Source: Acanthacorydalis orientalis (taxonomy: Eukaryota; Arthropoda; Insecta; Megaloptera; Corydalidae). Taken from it: DNA of 64,000 nt. The stretch lies in NCBI GenBank assembly GCA_034766995.1, contig CM068322.1:12083310-12147309 (forward strand), read 5' to 3'. A program made the translations under genes and the position numbers. Below, piece after piece: positions 35,116 to 46,052 of the stretch; position 1 is the stretch's first letter, and every line of letters starts with the position of its first letter. The notes beneath the pieces are model-generated. The model worked only from the letters and a program-made list of their open reading frames with translations, had not been told where the DNA came from and did not search any database.

Positions 35116-37144
35116 CTCAATTTAAAATTTTTACTCGAGAAATATTTTTATTTTAAGATTTTGACTTATAAGTTATTAGGCAATACATATTTTTTTAATA
35201 ATTAATATTATTTGTTACTATAAAGATTACTCGAGGAGGTTATTCATAATTCTACATTTATTTTATAAAATGTTAAAAAATTAACTATACGACATACTTG
35301 AAAAATCTATATATTCATTTTTTAAATTATTTATAAACTAAGGATGCATTTAAAAAAAGAATATTCCTTCATAACCACTATTTGGGATCTAGTTAATAGT
35401 AAGGGGATCTATAAATAATTTTATCTGTTTACTAATATTCACGGTAATTTTATATCAATTATATACATGTAAAATAATTATAAATGTTGTGAAATAAATA
35501 TAATTATGACAATTTATACTGGCTGGAAACTAATTGATGAATTAATATCATTTTTAACTCCTGTTATTTATAAAATTAACTTTTATAAAAGTATAAACAT
35601 AGAAAATTATCTTACATAAACATACACAAAATAAACGATTTTTTTATGTTTATAAGACAAAAACTATTTTAATATATATTGACAAAATACATTATTAATC
35701 GAATAATTTGTCGACAGGTAATAAGTATTATACCTTTGTTTTTTTACTTTTATATTAAATTTAATACAAACATGTAGATAAAAAATAAAATATTATATTT
35801 TTTATACAAAAAAAAACATAATTTTGGAGAAAAATATGAGAGATTTATTTGTAAAAATTTGGTAAAGAAAAAATAATGTTTTATTCTTTTTAAAGAATAT
35901 TGTTGAAACTGAAATTATGTTTTTTAAATTATTTATACTAACAATAAATTATATTTACTTTCAAATTTTTAGTTTTTGAAATAATTTTATAGTTTTATTT
36001 TCTAAATTCATTTTTTTCTTTTTATAGTTATTTTAATTTTATTGGTGGTTGAGCACCTGTACCGATCAGAAAGTCTCTTAACAAAATTTAAAGATTTTTG
36101 TTCAGAATCTGAATCATTTTTATTAAGATTAATCTATTATTACTTCAAGTTGTATTTCTGTACACTCAAATTGCAGTAATAATCTTACCTAATAGATTGA
36201 AAATAAAAATTAAATTTATCTTATAAAAGTACACATAATTCCGAATATTTAATTTTTTCAAAAAAAAAACACAAATATAACCCATTATTGTATTAGATGT
36301 CTAATATATTAAGTACTTTGTTATTTTTTAAATTTAATTTTATACGAATTGATTGAATTCCTTTTTATTACAAATTTTGTCACAATGTTCTAATAGTTAC
36401 ATTTTTTTGTAACGCTTAGTCATTAGTGTTTTGAAACCATCCAGCTGTTCTTCTTTAAAAAACTATTTACATATTTTAACATAAACATATACTACCAATG
36501 TTGAATCATAATATTAATGACCGATTCGTGTCTCATCGTCTACCTTTAACTGTGCATAACTACTTATTTGATGATTCATTTAATTTATATGAAAATCGAA
36601 CACGGTAGTATATTTTGATAAACTGCTTAATTTCAAATATGTTTAAATATTAAATTCTTTTTAATACAACAGTGCACAATTCGAGGTACTTTACTAACAG
36701 TGGATATATTTATTAGATTCAGAAAAGGTAATCGATGTTTGAAAATATTCGGTTGCAGCAATGTAAACCCTAATATTAAACCTGTATGTGTATAATAAAA
36801 TCAATATAAAAAACAACTGTCATATGAAATGTAGAGTTGTAAAATACTACTGAGACTTCTTTTCAATTGATAAAATAGAACGCTTGAATCGGTTAAATAT
36901 TTATGTATTAAAGTAGTTTAAGTTTTCTAACTAATAAAGAATAAAATAATTTTAGCATAAATCCTTCTATTTATCTCATTTAATTATGACTTTTATTATA
37001 AAAAAAGCATTAGTGACACGTTAGTAAAATACATCACAATCTTAAATTAAATTTTTCAATGTCAGCTGTCTACTTACTATTTTAAACATAAGAAATGTTT
37101 ATTTTCTTGTTTAAATATGTTTAGACTTCTATTATATTACTGAC
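35116..37144. other. AT-rich noncoding DNA, 2 kb
   Basis: No transposon, open frame or composition change recognised; the blankest long stretch in the window. Confidence 0.4.
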
Positions 37145-37155
37145 TATATTATATA

Positions 37156-37210
<55 letters not shown>
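37145..37210. repeat. (AT)n microsatellite
   Basis: About 65 bases with one TTTA interruption. Confidence 0.95.
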
Positions 37211-37709
37211 CTAGCAGGTAATATGGATATTTGTACACAAAATAAGTTTAACAGAAAAGAAAATTTTGAATTATAAATGGACTGGAATTCAATTTTTTTA
37301 ATAATAAGTTCCGCTATTAGCAAATAATTTTAAAAAAGAACCCTATTTATTTTTCATCGCGACAAAATTAAATGTTTGAATATCCAGCTGATTATTCGAG
37401 CATTTTGTTATATTAAAACATATTAAATGAGGTTTGCTCAGAACTATTCTTTGTTATTTTTTCGTAATCAATTCTTTAAGCATCGTTAAGTTAATTCAAC
37501 TATTTCTTATATACATTCAAAAAATAGTGACCTAATTCTTGTACATTTGTTTATGAGAACTTTCTTTTTTACTAGCTTGTGTTAACCTTATGAGCCTAAA
37601 TTAGAGTTGTAATAAAACTAGCACAGTTGTAGACACTACATCAACTCTTCCCCAAAAGATATAATTTATATTGTGATTAGATCCCAGTAAAATTTAAAAC
37701 AGTATAACA

Positions 37710-37762
<53 letters not shown>
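37710..37762. repeat. (AT)n microsatellite
   Basis: Pure TA run. Confidence 0.95.
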
Positions 37763-37764
<2 letters not shown>

Positions 37765-38219
37765 AACTCCAACCTTTCTTCAAAATAAAAAATATCTATT
37801 GTCTTATCCATTATTTTATCAATTTTCTGAATATTAATATATGAATATATAATATTAATTATATGAATATTATGAATATTTACCGGATCCCATAATCCGG
37901 TATATAGCTGCAATCAATAGCCTAGTCTCAATCTTGTTTTACAGTGAGCTGAAGATTTTTTCTACACTTCATCGTCTTTCACTAGATCATTAATATTCTA
38001 TCACAGTAAATGATATTAAATTTAGAATTATCAGCACACAAAAAAAACGATGTACAAAAAAAGATCAAAAATCTGTAAAATATTTGTGACTGGTGTTACT
38101 GGTATACATCTTCCTCATAAATGTGATTCACGTCTAAATGAAACTCAATCAAATTTAATAATTTATCTAAAAATTATATAGGTGTAATTATCTTTATAAC
38201 TTAAGAGCACAAGTAAATT

Positions 38220-38405
38220 TGAGAGAAAAAACAGTAATTTTGATACCTTCTGTGTTCTGAAGACAATGAGACCGCTACTGAAATATGCATCGGCGAAATC
38301 AAAATGAACAATAAATAATTGTTGAATATTTTGATAATATTTTTTTCAGTGAATACTAAGTGGTTTATTTGTATTGTGAAAGTGAATTTTACCACAATTC
38401 AAAAA
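38220..38405 (-). repeat. H-family repeat, single arm
   Basis: Reading the minus strand: CACTTAGTATTCACTG, AATATTCAACAATTATTTAT, TGTTCATTTTGATTTCG and ATGCATATTTCAGTAGC follow the family block order, with more divergence than other copies. Confidence 0.45.
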
Positions 38406-38455
38406 CTATAATTGAGGGATCGTGTTTTTTTCAGTAAAATATATGATAAATATTA

Positions 38456-39005
38456 GGTTGGTAGGAAAATAATTGCCGTTTATGGCTTCCAAATTTATAT
38501 ACGTTTTTTAATTTAAGTGGTTTTAATTGTTTCAGAACTGCTTGATGCTTAACACCTCACTTTCCTGCAAGCTCTTAAATTGTTGTGAGTAGTTCTGATA
38601 ACGCATTCAGTTAGTCATTGTAAACTGAAGAAGGACATTCGCGATCTTCTTCATCTTTGAGGCTCCCGTCCTCAGCATGACTTTTTTGGAACCATCATTG
38701 TACCATACGTTCCTTAACAGTAACCATACCAAAAGCATCGTTTAGTTTACGAGCAGTTTATGCTGCTTTACCACCCTTTTGAACTCATACATAAAAATGC
38801 TGTTATTTTTTTCTTTTCCATCTTTAATTCAATGGCCCAGTTTGAAGTAAAATTAATAATAGAACCAAAGTCAATGTTACGAAAATACAGACGAAAAATG
38901 CATTTTAAAATGATATTAACATGAATATGATGAAATTATACTTTCATTGAATAAATTAAGGTTAGATTTCAGAAAACAAAAACATCAATTATTTTCCTAC
39001 CAATT
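38456..39005 (-). mobile_element. MD2: 550-bp deleted mariner with Hsmar1/MADE1-like ends
   Basis: Flanked by TA at 38454-38455 and 39006-39007. Inverted ends are GGTTGGTAGGAAAATAATTG and (right, reverse complement) AATTGGTAGGAAAATAATTG. Same family as MD1, but with the complete N-terminal region. The catalytic domain is absent. In both copies the DNA after the second helix-turn-helix jumps to the same 3'-end stretch before the terminal repeat, so the deletion is ancestral. Unlike MD1, it does not lie in an (AT)n array. Confidence 0.85.
38500..38890 (-). pseudogene. MD2 mariner N-terminal (helix-turn-helix) remnant
   Basis: Minus-strand pieces in mixed frames: MEKKKITAFL at the start, KAA and TARKLNDAFG-like wording, VKERMVQWWFQKS (first helix-turn-helix end), EDGSLKDED (linker), then HQAVLKQLK (second helix-turn-helix end). 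After this comes about 60 bases of 3' sequence and the terminal repeat. The DD34D catalytic residues are not encoded. Several stops are present. Comparison with MD1 suggests the common ancestor could have encoded a DNA-binding-only peptide of about 110 residues. Confidence 0.7.
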
Positions 39006-39007
39006 TA

Positions 39008-39510
39008 ATATAAATATTATGTATTGATAATTATTTCAATGTGACTCTTTTTAACTACTTCTAGAAAAATATTCTGTTTTCTAATACAATATATACGTAG
39101 AGAATATACGATTATTTGTTCAAAAATGTCAAATGATATAAACAAATGTTTAAATGTGATAATCATTATTTATAAATAAAATATATTCAGATATTATTTA
39201 GGGAGAAGCAAAATTATTCAAGAAAATTATATTACATATTTAATGTCAATTTTAGATTAGTATAGTGGTCTTAGGTAGAATTTTTTAACAATTTTGCTTA
39301 TAAATAACGTGATAATATCTAGAAATCTAATTAATTTAATAATACAACTAAAAAAATTATGATATAATATGATAACGAATAATTTATGAAATTAGTTTGA
39401 ATTTATTATAAATTATTCTCCAATGAAATAAGAATTGTCAAAAAAAAGACATCAAATAAATTTCTATCTTGACATCAATACAAATGAAGTAATATATATT
39501 CTAATTTCTC

Positions 39511-39562
<52 letters not shown>

Positions 39563-39954
39563 TTGTCTCACTATAAATAACAAATTATTATTACCTAGAG
39601 CTATTGGTTTCTAATTTTTAATCAGCATTACGTAAAATGTATGAAAAAATCTGAATGAGTAATACCCAATTATGTCTGGTATTAGAACACCTGCAACTCT
39701 CTGATATTTACTGATTTATAAGTTCAATTCGTGTTTGTAGCTTTCAAAGGTCAAATGCTGCTTAAATGTGACCTCATAGTGGTTGACCTCGTTAAGTCAA
39801 ATAATCTACGCAACAGTCAAATCAAGGACGTAATTCATTAGGCATTATAATATTTTGAAAAACAAAATATATTTTAAAATTAAAATATGATTATGCAAAA
39901 TCAAAATTTCTATAATACATAATCAATGATATAATTCAAAAGTATATACGAAAA
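39008..39954. other. AT-rich noncoding DNA
   Basis: Contains the (AT)n array 39513-39560; no gene recognised. Confidence 0.35.
39513..39560. repeat. (AT)n microsatellite
   Basis: Pure TA run. Confidence 0.95.
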
Positions 39955-39974
39955 GTATATATATATATATATAA
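39955..39974. repeat. (AT)n microsatellite, short
   Basis: At the 3' end of the RTE2 fragment. Confidence 0.9.
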
Positions 39975-40238
39975 ACTCGTATATCCACTGCGTATATCTC
40001 TGTCAATCCACTGATGCATACAGGCCTCTTTCATGATTTTTCCTTTTGTACAATTAAAGGCCTCTCTTTTCCACTGATTTCCAATATTTTTTTTAATTTC
40101 GGTATTCCACCTGTTCACTGGTCTCTTTCTTGATCTTTTTATGTTCCTTGATTACCAGTTAATAATTTTTGTTATCAATCGGTTGTCTTCTCTTCTTGCA
40201 ACATGCCCCACCTATTTTCATTTTAGATTCATACTCGA
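39975..40238 (-). mobile_element. RTE2: 3' end of an RTE-like non-LTR retrotransposon
   Basis: The minus strand encodes, with a few breaks, the C-terminal tail of an RTE-type reverse transcriptase polyprotein: a GHVARRED-like block (here degenerate), NRWNTEIKKNIGNQWKREAF, then MKEACMHQWIDR. The same order is seen in RTE1 (NRWTTEIINCK, NQWTREALIRTKW, WIDRS). About 260 bp, 5'-truncated. (AT)n arrays lie directly at both ends. Confidence 0.75.
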
Positions 40239-40263
40239 ATATATATATATATATATATATATA
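40239..40263. repeat. (AT)n microsatellite, short
   Basis: At the truncated 5' side of RTE2. Confidence 0.9.
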
Positions 40264-40554
40264 GTTCCAAATATTTTTTAAATTACTTCAATAAAATATA
40301 ATAGATTTATAAGTATTTTTAATACTGATTTATAATGCATATCTTATACTCAATTTATAATATAATTCATCATAATTTTCACTTTCACGTGTTTTATTCT
40401 ACCTATTCACATGTATTAAACCATATAATATTATTATTTTTTTATAAATCTAAAATAAATGAGTTATTTACGATTTATTATGAATTAATATTTATTTCAT
40501 TATTTTATACATTCGCCCCTTCATAGATTTCAAAAGATTTATAAACCAAATCTC

Positions 40555-41245
40555 AACTAGTGATGTGCTATTTATCCATCTGATATGATTAGTCGATACT
40601 CCTAATATCACTTTTCGAATAATAATCGATTTTAGAATAGTAGGATTTATATGAAGTAAATGATTATTACTTAAAATAATATTAAAATTTTGATTTGTTT
40701 ATTTATGACAATCGTCAGTATTGGGCCCAAATATAAAAGTCATATTTTGAAGATAAAGTAGGTGAATCGCAGGCTTAAAATTAATTTGAATTATAAGCTT
40801 AAAAGTATTAAACAAGTAATAAAAATCTCATTTGAAATTACAAATGAATGTTATTTCTTCTTCTAGTATCACAAAGTTATCAAATAACATTCAGCTCTAC
40901 TTGTTAGACACTGTTAATATTGCTATTGAGGAATCAAACAGATATATTCAATCGATTATAAATGACGTTTTCTAAGCTGATATATCAGTGATCCATTTAG
41001 GCAAAAGGTTCATATAATAAATTAAATATAATTTATTTTCTAACTTTTTTAAGTTCAGTCGAATGATTTCTGAAGTAGTTGAATGTTTACACTGTTAAAA
41101 TATTTTTTTGGTATCTAACACTTTTTTTAAGTTGTTTTTATTTTTATGTTACTTACCGATTAATCGATTTTACGAACAGTTAATCGTTAAAATCAAATAC
41201 TAAATTTTCGATTAGTTTCAATTCCGTTTATTTATTAATCGAATT
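40555..41245. other. Possible degenerate nonautonomous hAT element
   Basis: Starts with TAGTGATGTGCTATTTATCC and GATTAGTCGATACTCC, and ends with TTAATCGATTTTACGAAC, AGTTAATCG and TCGATTAGTTTC. Paired ATCGATTA-rich ends behind a TAGTGATG terminus are typical of some insect hAT MITEs. A matching CATCACTA right terminus was not found, so the element is truncated or the call is wrong. Confidence 0.3.
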
Positions 41246-41889
41246 TAAATATCTGTAATTAATTTAAACGTTTTAATCAAGTAGTAGACATAAAACTAGG
41301 ATTTATCTTAGCGTTCTAGCGTCGTTAAGTAATTAATTTACCAAATAAATCCTTAATGATTGCTTTATACTCGTATAATCTCAATAAAAAAATATTTCGA
41401 ACTAAATCTATCAATAGAACAAATTTTCACTGATAATAAATATTTTTAAAGTGTTTTAGCCAAAACTTTTGTATATTATTTTTTAATATTATTTTTCTAC
41501 TGAAAACTTTTTTTAAATTACTAGAATATAAAATAAATTAATTACAAATAATTTTGAAAATGATATTAATTTTCAAATAAGCATAACTTAAGTATTTATT
41601 TCATCATGACAAAATATTAACTTTTTTAAAAAATTAATGTAATATATAATACATTTAGTGATAAATAGAAATAAAATTGTATTAAATTTCAAATAAGCTC
41701 AAAATTACTGATTTCTATTAATATAAGTAGAATTAATTGAAATTTACCCAGTTTAATGAATAACTACATAACAAAAAATTAAAAAATTATTACATTGATG
41801 ATATATTTTTAACCGTCGATATAAAGAGTGTTTTTCATAAAAGTAATCCAGATGCATAACCCTCCAATTTAAATTACTTATATTTAGAT

Positions 41890-41892
<3 letters not shown>
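41246..41892. other. AT-rich noncoding DNA
   Basis: Nothing recognised. Confidence 0.35.
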
Positions 41893-41945
<53 letters not shown>

Positions 41946-41957
41946 GAGAGAGAGAGG
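41893..41957. repeat. (AT)n(GA)n microsatellite
   Basis: About 48 bases of AT, then AGAGAGAGAG; runs into RTE1. Confidence 0.95.
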
Positions 41958-42651
41958 TGGTAGATGAATGTAGTCAAAAAATTGGCCTAAACATGAACCA
42001 TGCATAAACAAAAGTATTATTCAACGCATTTGTCTGCTTAAAGAAAATTGAAATGAAAGGAACAGAAATAGAAGAAGTATGTCTATCTAGGCCAGCTTAT
42101 CAGCAAAGATGGATCATTCATTGAAGAAGTAAACAGGAGAATAAAAATGTGATGGAGTTCATTTGGACGAAACTCCATGATATTTAAATCAACGATCCCA
42201 CTCTGCCTAAAGAAAAAATTATTTGATCAATGCATACTACCAGTCCTTACCTACGACAGTGAAACATGTGTACTTAACGCGAAAATCATTCAAAGACTAC
42301 AAAGAATGCAGAGAATTATGGAAAGATGCATGTTAGAAATAATAATAAGACATAGAAAAAGAATAGAATGGATATGAAAACCGACAGGATTAAGAAGAGT
42401 AAAGAGTATAAAATGGAAATGGGCGGGGTATATTGCAAGAAGAGTAGACAACCGATGGACTACAGAAATTATTAACTGCAAACCAAGGAATATGAAAAGA
42501 CCAAGAAAGAGTCCAATGAACAGGTGAGATAAGAAAATTAAAAATTTTATTAAAAATCAGTGGACAAGAGAAGCACTAATTCGTACTAAATGGAAAATCA
42601 TGGGAGAAGGTTTTATCTGACATTGGATTGACAGAAGCTGATTATGATGAT

Positions 42652-42655
<4 letters not shown>
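41957..42655 (+). mobile_element. RTE1: 3' part of an RTE-like non-LTR retrotransposon
   Basis: The plus strand carries the C-terminal third of a reverse transcriptase polyprotein. In order: KKIGLNMNHA-TKVLFNA, YLGQLISKDGSFIEEVNRRI, IPLCLKKKLFDQCILPVLTY, RLQRMQRIMERCML, WAGYIARRVDNRWT, NQWTREALIRTKW and GEGFI-HWIDRS. These are the standard blocks after the catalytic YADD region in RTE elements (YLGxxI.., PVLTYGxETW.., GHxAR..D.RW). Stops replace Trp or Arg codons at several sites, including TGA near 42151. The 5' part is missing. It begins at a (GA)n run and ends in GATGATTATATATAC, which grades into (AT)n. Confidence 0.85.

Positions 42656-42718
<63 letters not shown>
42651..42718. repeat. 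(AT)n microsatellite at the RTE1 3' end
   Basis: Continuous with the 3' terminus of the retroelement. Confidence 0.95.
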
Positions 42719-42719
<1 letters not shown>

Positions 42720-43175
42720 AATAGAATTTAATAAGTTGATTAAGAATCGTGTATAAAGAAGATATTAAATGTGTTTTTCTGAAAGTTCGACATAATATAA
42801 TTTTGTTAAAATTATTAGAAATACATAAATAATAATCAAAAAAATGTTTATATGCTGACAGTTTCGAAAATCGTATCTGCTGTAATATAAAAATTTATTT
42901 TCTAGATTTGATTAAAAAAAAGGCAAATAAGAGAAAAATTCGCTACTTTACCACAAAACTTGATAATAAAATATAATACTAAACAGACTAATTCAAAATA
43001 TATTTCATCGTTGTACATTGACAGAATATAAACTACTTGGATGTTCACGTTGTATTTTAATGATAAAGTTTCTGTGTAGCATTCGAGAAATAATAACAAT
43101 AATATTTTTGTGACAATCTACAATACATGTAAATTAAATCGATCGAATTTTCATTTTCATTTGAACCGAATTCGT
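42719..43175. other. AT-rich noncoding DNA
   Basis: Nothing recognised. Confidence 0.35.
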
Positions 43176-43600
43176 AACATTTGTCAAGGATTTGGTAGAG
43201 ACTCCGGAGACAGACTATACGCACACGCATACACATACACAAGCACACACACGCACGTAAAGTAGTACAAGAGAGACGCGCCACAGTTCGAGATCAACCA
43301 ACTCCGGGCTTCAACCTCGACAAACGCCGGGGTGGCGGATAGTTAACTACGCTCGCGTAGGTTCTTACAGACTTCAGGGTCGCGGAAAATATTATTTATA
43401 TTTTGATAGGTTTGTTTATGGTATTCTTTTCCTATTTAGTGGCAGAAGAGTTAATAATAAGAAGTTAGTTTGAATAGTCTGTTCTCCCCGTCTTCCATGT
43501 ACCGCACGCGCATTCGGGGTACGAGTGCGTTGTAGAGATTGGGTATCTGTTCCCGACAGCAATAATTTCCAGTCACGCCCAAATGGACATAAAAACAGGC
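43176..43600. promoter_or_regulatory. GC-elevated island: candidate promoter or exon
   Basis: Two GC-rich blocks about 100 bases apart. 43180-43385 has ACACACGCACG repeats, AGAGAGACGCGCC and ACGCCGGGGTGGCGG. 43485-43580 has CCGTCTTCCATGTACCGCAC, GCGCATTCGGGG and TTCCAGTCACGCCC. No transposon wording and no recognisable protein. Short frames on both strands (for example plus 43583-43780) look like chance. A regulatory region or untranslated exons are plausible. Confidence 0.35.
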
Positions 43601-44035
43601 CATTCCAACCAATTTAATAACGATTATTTTGAATTCATAGCTCTCAAATTAGGTGCAGTGGAAATGTTTTATTTCTTCAGTATCGTCGGGCTTAACACAA
43701 TTTATGTGACGATAAATCTTGAAAGAAGTAAAATAAAAAATATTTTCTGTACGATTGCGTTGTGTTTTTTTCAGCTTTAGTTTAATTTGAATGACGAATG
43801 GGAGAAATATAATTTATAATCAAGATAAATAACGCTGGACTACTGCGTTGTTAGGCTGTAATTGGCCTTGAAATGTTTTTTTATGATAATTCAACAAATT
43901 CATCAAGTTGTGACCGTTTTAATAAAAAATGTATATAAATTTCATGAAAATATAGATTTTTCATCTGTTTTTCATTTCTGTGACTTTGCTTATTGTAAAT
44001 TTATTTTTTTTTTACACTGTACGCATATTTATATA
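43601..44035. other. AT-rich noncoding DNA
   Basis: Nothing recognised up to the MF1 terminus. Confidence 0.35.
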
Positions 44036-44850
44036 GGGTGATTCAATTCAAGCTTTCAAATAAAAATATTAGAAATTACAAAAAATCATGTTATTTTTTA
44101 TTTGATTTTAGATCAATTCAATACAATTATGTATGAAAGATTATATCGCTCATGTGGATGCCGCGGCTTCTGTAGCATAACGTAATGAACTTATTATAAT
44201 TTTCGATTACATTGCGGCACAGCACAGGCTCTATATCGGCTATTTTGCATCGTATTTCTTGTTTCAGCTTTGCAATCGTGTTCGATTTTTTCTTGTAGAC
44301 TCTACTCTTGAAATAACTCCAAAGAAAGAAATCTAGAGGAGTTAAAGCGCATTATCTCGAAGGCCAATTGATGTCGCCTTTTAATGAGATCACGCGTCAT
44401 GGAAATTTTGTGCACAGTAGTGAGATTACTTCTGTTGCTGTATGAATAGTGACACCGTCTTTTTGAAACCAGAGATCCTTAACGTCCATATCTTCCAATT
44501 GGTTTCATAAAAAGTTTATTATCATGCTCCGACAATGAACGACATTAACTGTAACGGCTTTTTCCTCATCACTTTCAAAAAATACAGACCAATTATGCCT
44601 TCAGACCAAAAGCCACACCTAACCGTCACTTTTCGAGGATGCATTTGCTTCTCGCAAATCTCTGTTAGATGTTCCAATCCTCAAATGGGTAAATTTTACT
44701 TATTTACAAATCCATTTAAGTGAAAATGCGCCTCATCACTAAAGATAATTTTCTTTAAAAAATCCACTTCTTGTTCATACATCCATTTGGAAAACTTGCG
44801 ACGCTGTTAATGGTTCTGTTGATAGTTTCTAAGCTTTCAATCATGTGTTA
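44036..44850 (-). mobile_element. MF1: 5'-truncated DD41D-type Tc1/mariner element
   Basis: The 3' end on the minus strand is GGGTGATTCAATTCAAGC, next to TA (44034-44035). The body is the catalytic half of a transposase. Homology fades near 44850, and neither the N-terminal half nor the second terminus was found. A similar terminus lies alone at 56838-56960. The second-to-third acid spacing estimated from the fragments is about 41 residues, as in the rosa/visitor-like DD41D group. Confidence 0.8.
44110..44760 (-). pseudogene. MF1 DD41D transposase pseudogene
   Basis: Read 5' to 3' on the minus strand. The first catalytic block is IIFSDEAHFHLNGFVN. Next come VTVRCGFWSEGIIGLYF and LEDMDVKDLWFQKDGVTIHT with the second Asp. 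ISLKGDINWPS follows, then the third block LTPLDFFLWSYFKSRVYKKK with the third Asp. The tail reads KLKQEIRCKIADIEPVL and ends RGIHMSDIIFHT before a stop, a natural-looking C-terminus for this family. All three acids are preserved as codons, but frameshifts and stops separate the blocks. Confidence 0.8.
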
Positions 44851-45884
44851 TTTGTGTATATTTTTTTTATTTTAAGTTTAAAAGATATATTTATTACAAT
44901 TAAATTTATTTTTTTCCATAGCTGTATAACAGTTTTTATATTCTTTTTCAGTATTTCTCATTGTAATTGTATCATTTTTAGACAATTAATACTTGAATGT
45001 TGGTCAACGTAATGATTCCACGAGCCCTGCAATTGGTTATGGTAAAATGCAAAATTATTATTGTCTTAATGATGAAACATGATGATACTCGAAGAAAGTG
45101 ATTATTTATGTTAAATTTAAATTAGATTTTTTTAATTTTATCTTTTTAAAAACAGTGGCTGTATTTATTGATTCATTTCGAATCAACTTCGTGGATATTA
45201 TGTTGGAAATTTTAAACAATTTTAAAATGTCTATAAGTTCAGTTTTAACAATTAATATATTGAATAGTAGAAACAAAACCAATTTGTGATTTTTATGTAC
45301 TTTAGTAGTAGTATAGTTAGAGTATAAGTAGTCTTTAGTCTATCTTTAGTAGTATAAGTAGATTATTGTATCAATTTCTTAAAAAAATAAGTTGTTAACT
45401 ACTTATTTTCTGAAATAATCGATAATAGCGACTGATGAATTAACTAATGACTAAAATGTATAACTTAAGATACAAATTTGTATGCATTTTTAAGCTCAAA
45501 ATATACTATAGAGTATGCATATATCTACGACAAATTACTAAAAACATAATTTTAGTAATAAATTAACGATTTTATACGACTGTTTCTAAGGTAAATAACA
45601 TTTATTTTATTGAAATGGCATTAATTACAAATCTTAGAACGAAATTAATATATTATGAATAAAAAATAAAGTGAACAAAATCTAAATAAAAAGGTTTTAA
45701 TGACTTAGTGTAAGATTTTGTATTATAATTCTAAAAAAAGTTTCTATATTGAAATTTCTAAGAATTTCATGCCGATGTTTAAAGAAAATTCAAAGTTAAG
45801 ATTCTTATATGAAGAAGCATCTTTTATGAAATACAATTACAACATACCGTTTTATCTTACAACATATGTAAATGTGTAATTATT
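44851..45884. other. AT-rich noncoding DNA
   Basis: Contains a small AGTAGTATAAGTAG-type duplication near 45306-45361; otherwise nothing. Confidence 0.35.
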
Positions 45885-46050
45885 GACATATTTAATACTT
45901 TTTTGTGATCTTGATTAAAGCTTTCATTCCAAGTTTGATCATGAGTAGCCCTATAATAACTTTCATTCCGTAGTTGAGAAAGAACTGGATTACTTGTTTA
46001 TCCTATTATACAATCAATAACTGGGTTCAAGGAAGCTAAATTACCAAAAC
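45885..46050 (-). pseudogene. 3' part of a decayed Ser/Asn-rich coding sequence (split by MA)
   Basis: Minus strand. If element MA and one TA copy are removed, the frame from the segment at 46978-47430 continues without a shift: SHSNSH then SFGNLASLNPVID. A TAA follows, and the same frame goes on with SNPVLSQLRNESYYRATHDQ and TWNESFNQDHKKV. The continuation across the insertion, and the protein-like composition in otherwise stop-dense DNA, are the evidence. Family not recognised. Confidence 0.45.
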
Positions 46051-46052
46051 TA

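Noticed and set aside
37881..37903. ACCGGAT...ATCCGGT hairpin
   Set aside because: A 7-bp stem without transcript or T-run context; such short palindromes are expected by chance.
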